Shown here: in pieces, positions 1 through 12,700 of the stretch | Position numbering within the stretch: position 1 is the stretch's first letter | How the letters are laid out: the number at the start of each line of letters is the position of its first letter | NCBI GenBank assembly: GCA_037976565.1 | Contig: CP137666.1 | Span: 1,200,495-1,264,494, forward strand | DNA length: 64,000 bases | Source of the DNA: Mesocentrotus franciscanus | Taxonomy: Eukaryota > Echinodermata > Echinoidea > Camarodonta > Strongylocentrotidae | Reading direction: 5' to 3' | Position numbers and translations under genes: made by a program | Notes under the pieces: generated by a model | What the model was told of the DNA's origin: nothing | The model's input: only the letters and a program-made list of their open reading frames with translations | Database searches by the model: none

Positions 1-61
1 CTTATTAGTCATTTTCATACAAGCAGTTATAATTCTGTTTTGAATTTATAAAGAGTAAAGA

Positions 62-600
62 GTGAGATGCGGGAGTGGGCGCTCTGGAAGTGTTCATGTT
101 GGAGGGGTTGTATTACACAGCAAGGATCAGTCTTGTCTCCACTGCTGTTTCGCTACTGTGGTGGATGTTATCAGTTCAAGTGGTGGTATAGGGCAACATC
201 AGTGGAAAGAAAACAGAATAGATCCTTATGGTATCTGTGGCATGTCAAAAGTGGGTTCATGTGAGATGTGCTGGAGTAAAGAAAATTTTCAACAGAATAG
301 CTGAAAGTTTTGAGTGCAAGAAACGCAGAGAGATTAGTAATGGAGGAGTGGAGGAGCAAGAAGGGATGTATGTATATGGAAGATGTTGAACCTGTGAAAA
401 GAGCATGGAATCTAAAAGTGGATGGCATAAGAGCGAAAGGAAGACCAAAGATTTCATGGAAAGATATGGTGAAGAAAGGGAGCAGTAAGGTAGGTCTAAA
501 TGAAGAAGATGCTTGAGAGAGAACTGGGTGGTTCCTAGAATAAACATAACAGGAATATGGAAATTCATAAACTGGTTCATTCAAGAGTTGAATGGGGCTG
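62..600 (+). pseudogene. Decayed LINE reverse-transcriptase 3' remnant in decarboxylase intron 8
   Basis: Fragments in shifting frames read GSVLSPLLF (near 126-150), then VDVISSSGG, then RAKGRPKISWKDMVKK and KVGLNEEDA at 430-515. This order (QG.VLSP.LF of RT, then the KGRP..W.D....L...EDA tail) is typical of the C-terminal part of non-LTR retrotransposon polymerases. Frameshifts and stops show it is dead. Confidence 0.6.
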
Positions 601-682
601 GGATGGGATCATGGTAATAGTAATAATGACGAGGCAGGACCTCTACCATTAATTACTTGATTAGTTCCATATTCATACTTAC

Positions 683-799
683 ATCTACATGGAACCAGAT
701 GCCATATTTGACACATACGTCTGCAATCTCATCTAAAGGGTCATATGCTCCATAGACTGTAGTCCCACTTGTAGCAACTACCATGAGAGGAATGGCACC
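683..799 (-). CDS. Decarboxylase exon 8 (last exon in the window)
   Basis: Encodes [20 protein letters not shown], then [19 protein letters not shown]. It ends at the Asp that contacts the PLP pyridine nitrogen. Acceptor TTGTAACAG at 800, donor GAT|GTAAGTATG at 683. The expected continuation (AAWGG and NPHK) would be in the next exon, left of the window. Confidence 0.95.
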
Positions 800-3700
800 C
801 TGTTACAAGACAAATCATGACACGACACAATGACATGCTATTTTAAATATTACAAGGAATGCAAAAATTATTAAATTTTCAAATATTGTGGCTCAGCAGA
901 AGGTTTGCTCACAATCTTTAATATCTCTCATTTACCTATGTATTTCGTTAAAGATAGACATAAAGTGAAGCCCTTGAAGTTGTTTAATTACAATGCATTA
1001 TGGTGTCTCCAAAGTTATATTTTACCCATTGAGACTAAACGATTTCCATTTGATAAAACTACACTTGTGAAACCATGTACAAAATAGATGTTGGGAGAGG
1101 AGTTGTCTCAGTCAGTAAAGCGTCTGCCTGTCAAACCAAAGACTATGCGCTTGAATCCAGTCCCGACAGACTGAAGCCTGCATTGTGTGTTAACGTGCCC
1201 TCCCCTGTTCCACATATGCAGGCTATGTTACAGTGAAAAAATACTCCATCCCTAGGATAGGACATTAAATGGAGGTCCATATGTAGAGGACAGTCGCCAC
1301 CTATGCACATTAAGAAGCCAAATAAGACTAGGGGGAAACCCCAATGTAATGGTGCATCTGCACGACCCAAGCGGTTGCACAGGGAGGAAACACTCGAGGA
1401 TCACAGTGATTAAGTTCATGTTTCCTCACAGGTACATGTGATACCAAATCAATTATAATGATAAACATTAATCTGATGTGAATAAAATGCTTAAACATGT
1501 ACCTGATATACATGCTTGAATAATTAAACCAAATAATAGTTTTATATAGACTACAGAAAGAGTACTTACATTCAACTTTGCACCAGAAATTGCTCTATCT
1601 AGTGCCTCTGGTATCATTCTACCACTGGAAAATAAAAACATGGATTATGGAATTTATCAAGACATTAAGAGTTCTAGTTTGCTGGTATGCCGCATGATGA
1701 CAATCACTTGTATTGATAATGCTATCATAATCATTATGATTATCATAATATAATTATATAATATTGCCTGGCCTTGAATGGGATACAAGGGTATGTATAT
1801 CTCAAGAGCTGATGAGCATATATCATGAGTCAGAACGAGGTGTGAAATATTCTCAAAATGAGTGCGATATATAACCGTGTATCTCACAAAAGAAAAGCCA
1901 TTAAATATTATTATTATAACTTGTATGAGAAATACATCAATATTAAACAAAGCCACAGCTGATACAATGTCAATTTTTCCAATGATGCATCACATTGTGA
2001 ATCCACTGTTTTGTCATAAGGTTTACCGGGTAACATCATTTCATCCATCAATATTTTCATCCCATAACCATTTTATCCCGTTATCATATTATCTCAAGTG
2101 GCTTTGGACCAAATGGCAATAAACTGATAATAAGAACATACATGTAGTATAGGTCACGGGTCATTACTATGATGAGAATGTGTTTCCTTTGACTTTGTTG
2201 TGTAAAATGTTTTGAGGGAGGGGATTAAAACCGAGTATAAAACACTTACTGACTGTGCATTATCACTCACTTTTTGTCTGTTTCTATTTTGATGACATTG
2301 TTAGTTCCTATCCCCAGGAATGCTGAACCTTTCAGGAGTGAATAGTGGCTCTGTTGGTAAGAAATAAAACCTCATCATTGAATTTTATTCTATAACTCAA
2401 AATCAATTAAGTCAATATATACAGCTAGATTAGATCTCTCCTTGTATTGCTTTATCTATCTTTTCCTTTGCAGTACTTCTCTCATTTCTCATTTGATTTG
2501 TCCAAGTTTCAATTTGTCCCCTCCTTCTCACTTAGTTCCTTTTAATTCTAAATTCTAAATCACAATTTATAACATTATCATCTCCATGTGCATTTTCAGC
2601 AAAATTGAACAAACATAAGAAAAAGAAAGTAAAGCATAAAGCATCATATTAACATCTCTCTAAAAGTTTAAATGATAAACAAAATACACACATATTGGAG
2701 GAGTTGCTCGAACAAATAATGAAATGTGAAATCACTTTCACAAACACTATCAAAAATTTAAAATACACTGCATTTTTATAATCTGTGTACTGAATACTTG
2801 AGTTGTAATGCACATTACATGAACATACATTTATAAGATTACATAAGTTAATATTTAAATTCCATTATTTGGGGCACTACATACTGTACCATGCTAATCC
2901 ACATGTTTTTAGGAAGTAAATGAGTATACGGAAACAAACTCAATACTATGAAAATGCAAGAAAACCTAAGAAAGTTTGCAGTACTTTCATTTTCATTTTC
3001 TCTCAGTTTGTAAACCTGAGCACAAAAGTAATCTATTCATGTTTCAGCAAATGAATAAAACTTACCCCCCTTCATTTAATTCAATATCCCAACTTTTTGT
3101 CCTTTTCTGACTTTGGCCACTTACCTGATCCGAAGTGAATATTTGTAGAGGTTTGGAACTGAAGTTACCATTCTCCTTATAATCTTCATTCACCATATAC
3201 CTGGCATGGTTGATTGCATACATGTTGGCTAGGGAGCCACCTGATTATAAACAAAATAATTACAAACTTTCCAGTCAAATCATCTAATGGTCAAATCTTT
3301 TGTGCATGTCTAAATCAGTGTAGCGTAGACGCAAATAATACTTATGATAATGATAATGATGATGACGACAACATCGACAAAAACCATAACCACAACAACA
3401 TCAACAACAACAATAACAACAATAATAATAATAATAACATTGTACAGATAAGAGTTATAAATCAACTGAGGTACATGTATAACATAACTTAATAATATAT
3501 GACAGAATAATACAAAGTATCATAATTCAGAAGTCACTGTATATTCTGAGGGCACCGTAACACCACAAAGAGCTGTTAGCTTGTTTTTTGTTGATTTCTT
3601 AAGAGGGAAAAAGAAAACCTGAAAAGGTAATTTTTCCAAAAAGAATTAAATAGGATCAGCTTCCGTTGAAATCAAATACAAAAATCATATAATCTTGACA

Positions 3701-6700
3701 TATTTGGGGTATCCAATGATGACCTTGTGCTGCATAATGATTTACCCTCCAAATAAATGGCTAACAATATTTTATTGACTCATATATTATTTATATGCTC
3801 TACTTGGACTAAAGGTCATTAATAAAGAAATTTAATAAGTCAATTTACAACTTATGAATATACATGTATAAAGAACATTAGGTCAAGGCTACATAGTTCA
3901 GTTTAAAATAAGAACAAAAAATCTATCAATTGTCATGTTATTTTCAACATTCATATACATGTACATGTAGCTGGTGTTTTCTCTTTTAATTAAACCTCTA
4001 TCAAAAGTAATTATATCAAAACTTACTAAAGAAGATCAAAGCTTGATCAATGATATATTTCTCTCATATACTATACACTATCATATATAAGCCTGTTTAT
4101 TTTCATTTGCAGTGACATCCCATATTTATCATGGCAGAGTCAGATGTAAATGGGGGCACGTCCAAAGAAATATTAGGGAAAATGCTTTTTAGTGCATTCC
4201 GTATTAATGTGAGTATGTGACCAACACAAGGAGATATCAATTCATATTCTATTTACATTCACAATATGAAAGTGAATCTGAAAATAATATGGCTCAACAC
4301 TTCCGGAGGAGTAAAACGAGTTGGACAGTTTTGATTAGAGTAAATGTTAATGGACATTAACAGGCTTCCAAATGAATCCTAATGTGCTTTAACAAGGAAG
4401 AAACAGTTCAAGAGGTAACACAAAAACATCCAAAATGTGAGACTGAGAATTATCTTACTACATCACTGAAAATGACAGCATTGACCATACACTCAAAATG
4501 CCACAGTGTTTAAAGCAACATTTAGATGGCTAAGGAGTAAGAGTATTTTCAACTGTTCTATTTATCTACTTATATATCTGTTGGTATGCCTGTCTGCCTG
4601 TTTGTCTATCAATCTATATATCTATCTATGTATCTATGTATCTGTCTGTCTGTCTGTCTATCTATCTATCAATCTATCTATCTGTCTGTCTGTCTATCTA
4701 TCAATCAATCTATCTATATATCTGTCTGTCTGTCTGTCTATCTGCCTGTCTGTCTATCTATCTATCTATCTATCTATATTGCTTGATCCCACACTATAAA
4801 TGGAACATCCACTCTTTCATACATGATGTTAAACGTTTTCATTCCTCTGCCCTTTGAAATGTTGACATATAAATGTTTGCACATATCACAACTGTAGTTA
4901 CATTCGTTGAACATTATAAATTAAGATTTTATTTCTTTGTTCACTAACATCACCCTTATGATTTACTCAGATTACAAATAAACATATTGCTATAAATCAG
5001 CCATAACTACTATGATCAATAAACCTTGAGAGACATTTCACATCTTTTGATTAAAATATACGTGTACACATACATGTATGTAGAGAATCTAGAGGGGGGA
5101 AATGAGTCAAAAAGAAGAATGAACTTGTCTACGGCATTGCTCAAACAGAAATTCAGTGTACAGTGTGAGACAAACATATTTTTCAAAAATACAATTCATG
5201 TTTTTTTTCTTCTTATTCTCCTATACCAAATTAAATGATCATCAATTGGCCTGCTGGTTCAAGCAGAATGTAATTAATGTATTTCTCTTCCTACATTAAA
5301 ATGAGTAGCATTCAAATAAAACTGAATGCCATTCCAACAGTTATTTTGCAAGCTATTAAGGTAGCCAAATTAATTCTTATTTCACTCTGAATGGTTGGAG
5401 GGAGACCAAACTTCATTAGAAAAAAAATGATTAAATTATAGGATTCCCTGTCTGAAACTCTTTGAGACATGCAGCCAATTAGGCATGGAACCATTTCCAA
5501 TTCATTAAAGAATTTCAATTGAATTGTTTTGTTATGGAAAAGTGCCTTGAAGAACTATTGTAAGATGGAGATCAAATTAAAATGCATTTATTAGATTGGA
5601 TCAGTTTAATGTTAAGTAATAAAGGTTTGTTTACAAGCTGCAAAGTATGGATACTGAAAGCTGCTATGAGGCACAGTATACAGAAGTCCAAAGTAATATG
5701 ATTAATCTTTGAATCAATCAAATTACTACAAATTACACTAAGTACTTGCAAATGTTAACCAATATCTACTACTGCATTTATATATTGTATTAGGATAATT
5801 GGTCTGTAGGTCATTACAATAATGCAAACCGTTAGACGTACTACTCAGTTGATAAATGCAACTGAAAGGTTTCATGTTTGAAACTATTTAGTTGTATACT
5901 TCAGCCTCAAAATACATTACACAAGGGCATCATGCAGCTCATGGCTACAGACATGAGAACAAAATAAGTGTAGGAAAGTATGGATGAATGCAAGCAAGCA
6001 CAGAAACGTCTGTTGTACTCCTACGTCATTCAGTGCAAATTAGAGCCCTGTACGATAGATGCGCCCAGACTCAACTCAAGTGTCAATCATACAATAAAGT
6101 CATTTGCATGAATCATTTGAATAGTATTTCAAATATATGCCCATTTTGATATAGTCATCTCATGTGTGTCGTTATCCTCTCATGTGAAAAGTGGTTGTAC
6201 GACACTTGCTCCTGTGAAACTTGCTCCTGTGACAATTATTCTACACAATCTAATTCTTAACTTCAGCATTACACCTTACCCTAACCCTATAATAATGACA
6301 AATAAAAGCCTGGAGTAATTGTTGCAGGATCAAATGTTGGGTCACCATGACAATGACATGTTGGTCTTACCTGGACAGAAGATACCATCACCACTCTTGT
6401 AGCCACACAGTTCTCTTAGCTTTGAGAGGACTTCTTGCTCAATCAGAGTAAACACAGGTGCAACTTCATAAGTGTATCTGGACAACAAGAAATACAATTC
6501 TCACATCAGTTTTACTACATTCAAATACACTACAGTCTGTATACTAGGAGACCCTTATAAAAGTATTTTTGTCATACCATTACTATTTCTTCATTAACAT
6601 TGAAATATTCAGGAAACAGTTACAGAAATAATATTGTTGGGAATATTATAGATACTGTTTTAGATATTTTAATAAGGATAACATTTTTTGCTGCAATTGA

Positions 6701-9700
6701 TACAAATTTTACATATTTTTTCTTGGAATAAGATGGATGGTTTATCTTATGAGAGTTTTATTCTGCTGACAGTCAGAAGGGTGATTAATATACATGTAGA
6801 TCATAGATATTAAAAAAAGTGCAGAACATCCCTCCAATACTTAGATCTTTGTGTGACATATTAAATAATTTCATTTTCTCTCCTGTACAGCTTTAACCAG
6901 TATAAATGTACCCAACATTTGTATTACACTCCAAACGAGAAACACTGAGTTACCTGTACACTCATCATTGGCTATCAAAAGCTCACTATACATACTATGG
7001 TCCATTTTACCCCCAAAAAACATCTTCTGTACATGTACAATGGAGGTGTTGTGATATAGTGTTTTTTCACTTGACTCTCAATGCATGGGTTGAGGGTTCA
7101 AATCCCAGCCCAGCACTAACATCCTTTGGCAAGATATTAATTCACATTACCAATCTCCAACCAAGTGTAAATTTGTAACCTGAAAATGCTATTGTAAAAT
7201 GGAGGGAACCTACTGTAAAATTTCTACAATATCATGTTATTTGTGTTTTACATGGGTACCTACATGTTTTGCATATTCTGGAAATCATGGGCCTAATGTC
7301 AATAATGTTTTTTTTCTTCATTTTGGTAGGCCTGTTTTGCATAAATAAATGTACCTACTGGTATGTAATTTTGATTTACACAGGTACAAAGGACAGTAGA
7401 AAAGCTAAAAGAATTAAACATTGAGAGAAAATAAAAACTGAGATTGTGGAATGGGAGTGTCAAACAAATTCATACTCAAGCTTTGTCATATTTGTGCTGT
7501 AAACATACAGGCTATGACTTTGTTTCTGACACTGAAACTAATCAAGAATGAAAAGAATTTGATACTCATATTTTCTATCAAACATATAATGGAGATTTTT
7601 AAACTCCAAAATACTAAAACAAAATAATGTTATTACAGACAATGAAGATTTTTATACTCCATACTCCAAAATACTAAAAGAAAATAATTTCATTACATAT
7701 AATGATTTTAAACTCCAAACTCCAAAATATCCAAATAACATCATTCAGGGTTTCTCACATGAATAATTGAAAAATCTCTTGATTTTATTTATGTGGCACA
7801 ATGAATTAATTCAATGTCTGCATCACATACGGATATACAAGAAATACTGATAAGAACATAAAATTCATCGACAAATAGAATAAATACACTGAAAATAAAA
7901 AAGAAGCTTGGATGGTGCCATAAAATACACTGAGAATAACATTTTAAAATCCTGAATACCAAGAATGAGATTTGGAAATGTCTGGGGCAACAAAAAGACT
8001 AGTTATAAACTAAATTCATATTCAATGGAAATTCCATTTTCAGTGTATTTTATGTGCCCTATTATTTTGACTGTGATATGGATGTTAAAAACAAGGAGTG
8101 GCCTGTATTTCATCTACCGGTAGGTTTCATTTATGTGACAAACTCTGCTCTTGTTAACTTGGAAACCAATAACATTAGCTTATTTGGAATAATGTTCAGT
8201 TGTGATTTTTGTGGAGTAAAATTCATTATCACTATTTTCGTTTAAAAATTGGCAATTTCTTGTTGATTTTTTGTTGTTGTTGTAATGATTTCTTTATTTC
8301 ATACAGTGTACACTTTTATTTTTAGCTATGAAAGAGCTGAAAATACAAATAATTAGTGTAAATTTGAGGAGAAAAGTCGACTCATTTCGACCTATAGGAG
8401 AAAAAAGATCTGCTACTAGGAAATGCTTAGTCATGTGACACCCATCTACAATGTAGGTATAGTCAAATCTAAGGTCTAAAGTCTAACAGAAAAGTATACC
8501 ATATTGTGTGCAGCCTATACAATCTTTGTTGACATTATTGGTTTATAAGCTATAGTCATACATGTATCATGGGTGTAAATATCTTTACTTGACTGGAATA
8601 AACTAACATACATTCTAATACAAAGCTCCATCAGGGGAATCTAGACATTTGAATTAAAACCTGTGCACCATTGCATAAAAATTACCATTGATGGTAACTT
8701 TGCCATTAATGGTAACTTCCATGGAAACCCTGATTTGATGATGATAGTTACAAGGAGGAGGAGGGGGCTGGACTGGAGTCAGATGATTGTATGGAGTTCT
8801 CATTGTTAACTTCTTTTAAAATCTGAGGTCAAATTTTAAGCTTTGAAGATACTGTACATGTTGCAGATTAGTCCAAAAGGCTTTTTGTTATCCCACAAAA
8901 AAAATGAACAAGGGAGAAAAGAAAAAAAAGGTGATAGAAAACTTGTCTTATTAAGTTGTAGGTGTGATACATTCTCATAGGGATTAAGACATGGAATAAT
9001 GACAGATGATGGGACTAGCAAATCCTAGTATTTCAAAGGGCCTAGGCCTACATGAAGCTAATCCTAGTACTTTGATGGACCTACGCTTGGGCAATGTAAA
9101 ATCACAGGGTTTGTCTGTACTACATGTATGTATACCGAAATAAAAAGTTTTTGCGAGTACATACTGGCTTTCGTTGAGACTCTCTGTCATCCATGCACCA
9201 GCTAGACCATACGTATCCTGTCCAGCAAAGAGCTGATTGTAAAACTGAGGATGATCTAAACCAGTTCAAACACATTTGAAAGGAAAGAAAACTTAAAGGA
9301 AACCAAGTACCAACAATTTGATCTGTATGTTTTGGAGTTTCAATGCTGGTATGATATTCAAAGTATAATTTTTCAACAGTAAAGAGACATTTAAGTTGAA
9401 TTTAAACATTATAAATAAAGACAGAGACTTGTGAGTAGACTAGGCACCGCACCCATACATGTCCATTCACAGAAGTAAACTCCATTTTAAAGGGCTAGTC
9501 CGACCCATTTGCAAGTTGAATTGAATAAATACATATCACTGTTTCATGAAATTATGCACCACTTTAAGATCCCATATTTTGATATACATCTTCTCAACAC
9601 ATTTCAGTCTGTACCCGTCCGTAGAAGGGGCCCAAATATTATAACTGAGTTGAGAAATTTAACAAAACTTTGTGTGTGAGCCATTCTTCTGGGTAACAGA

Positions 9701-12700
9701 TTGTCATCGTAATGTTAACGTATACACCGTAGGTGCTGAAAACAGAGCCAAAGTATAGCCAAGCTCAGTTTCAGGTGGAAATTTGTATGATATATATGTA
9801 TATGTTGAAATGAAAACCTTAAATACATGTAAAAAATCTAAAAACAAGTTTAACAATGATAACAAATTGCAAGATGGAATCTTTGAATGAATAAACTGAA
9901 ACTCAAAGACTTCTGTAGAAATTGTAGGAGCACTAACTTACTGACTCTGACGCTATGGTCATAGGTCTGTTTGCAGAGGTCAAGAAGTCTTTCATGTGAT
10001 TCTGGATCATCCTTGATTGCAAAATCCATCTGATTCTTAAGGTCATGGGGATGCTTGAAATCAATTACTGAGGACAACAATTCAGAGAAATATAAGTTTT
10101 TAAAGTCTTTTCCCCATCCTTACCTTACACATGAAAACTCTTTCACATCTATTAGAAAAAAATTCTATGACACATCAACAATTATTAATTATAGGGGGAA
10201 TTCACAATCCACAGCACCATCTACCCACACCAGTGTTAAGACGGATTCACAATCCACAGCACCATCTACCCACACCAGTGTTTAGACGGATTCACAATCC
10301 ACAGCACCATCTACCCACACCAGTGTTTAGACGGATTCACAATCCACAGCACCATCTACCCACACCAGTGTTTAGACGGATTCACAATCCACAGCACCAT
10401 CTACCCACACCAGTGTTTAGACGGATTCACAATCCAAAGCACCATCTACCCACACCAGTGTTTAGACAGATTCACAATCTACAGCACCATCTACCCACAC
10501 AAGTGTTTAGACGGATTCACAATCCACAGCACCATCTACCCACACCAGTGTTTAGACGGATTCACAATCCACAGCTCCATCTACCCACACCAGTGTTTAG
10601 ACGGATTCACAATCCACAGCACCATCTACCCACACCAGTGTTTAGACGGATTCACAATCCAAAGCACCATCTACCCACACCAGTGTTTAGACGGATTCAC
10701 AATCCACAGCTCCATCTACCCACACCAGTGTTTAGACGGATTCACAATCCACGGCACCATCTACCCACACCAGTGTTTAGACGGATTCACAATCCACAGC
10801 ACGATCTACCCACACCAGTGTTTAGACGGATTCACAATCCACAGCACGATCTACCCACACCAGTGTTTAGACGGATTCACAATCCACAGCACCATGTACC
10901 CACACCAGTGTTTAGACGGATTCACAATCCAAAGCACCATCCACCCACACCAGTGTTTAGACGGATTCACAATCCACAGCACCATCCACCCACACCAGTG
11001 TTTAGACGGATTCACAATCCACAGCACCATCTACCCACACCAGTGTTTAGACGGATTCACAATCCACAGCACCATCTACCCACACCAGTGTTTAGACGGA
11101 TTCACAATCCAAAGCACCATCTACCCACACCAGTGTTTAGACGGATTCACAATCCACAGCACCATCTACCCACACCAGTGTTTAGACGGATTCACAATCC
11201 ACAGCTCCATCTACCCACACCAGTGTTTAGACGATTTCACAATCCACAACACCATCTACCCACACCAGTGTTTAGACAGATTCACAATCCACAGCACCAT
11301 CTACCCACACCAGTGTTTAGACGGATTCACAATCCACAGCACCATCTACCCACACCAGTGTTTAGACGGATTCACAATCCACAGCACCATCTACCCACAC
11401 CAGTGTTTAGACGGATTCACAATCCACAGCTCCATCTACCCACACCAGTGTTTAGATGGATTCACAATCCACAGCACCATCTACCCACACCAGTGTTTAG
11501 ACGGATTCACAATCCACAGCACCATCTACCCACACCAGTGTTTAGACGGATTCACAATCCACAGCACCATCTACCCACACCAGTGTTTAGACGGATTCAC
11601 AATCCACAGCTCCATCTACCCACACCAGTGTTTAGACGGATTCACAATCCACAGCACCATCTACCCACACCAGTGTTTAGACGGATTCACAATCCACAGC
11701 TCCATCTACCCACACCAGTGTTTAGACGGATTCACAATCCACAGCACCATCTACCCACACCAGTGTTTAGACGGATTCACAATCCACAGCACCATCTACC
11801 CACACCAGTGTTTAGACGGATTCACAATCCACAGCACCATCTACCCACACCAGTGTTTAGACGGATTCACAATCCACAGCTCCATCTACCCACACCAGTG
11901 TTTAGACGGATTCACAATCCACAGCACCATCTACCCACACCAGTGTTTAGACGGATTCAGAATCCACAGCACCATCTTCCCACACCAGTGTTTAGACGGA
12001 TTCACAATCCACAGCACCATCTACCCACACCAGTGTTTAGAAGGATTCACAATCCACAGCTCCATCTACCCACACCAGTGTTTAGACGGATTCACAATCC
12101 ACAGCACCATCTACCCACACCAGTGTTTAGACGGATTCACAATCCACAGCACCATCTACCCACAACAGTGTTTAGACGGATTCACAATCCACAGCACCAT
12201 CTACCCACAGACAAAAATATCAGCCTTGGCTTTGTTATATAAATAGGGAACAATTAGATTTAATCAGAATTTTTGGTGGAGAAGGTTTGAATAGCTTAAA
12301 TCCAGGATAAAATTTTGTGCTGATTCCATCTACCCACACCAGTGTTTAGACGGATTCACAATCCACAGCACCATCTACCCACACCAGTGTTTAGACGGAT
12401 TCACAATCCACAGCTCCATCTACCCACACCAGTGTTTAGACGGATTCACAATCCACAGCACCATCTACCCACACCAGTGTTTAGACGGATTCACAATCCA
12501 AAGCACCATCTACCCACACCAGTGTTTAGACGGATTCACAATCCACAGCTCCATCTACCCACACCAGTGTTTAGACGGATTCACAATCCACAGCACCATC
12601 TACCCACACCAGTGTTTAGACGGATTCACAATCCACAGCACGATCTACCCACACCAGTGTTTAGACGGATTCACAATCCACAGCACCATCTACCCACACC

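Noticed and set aside
4506..4857. Three overlapping open frames rich in Leu/Ser/Tyr
   Set aside because: They are readings of a TATC/TGTC microsatellite.
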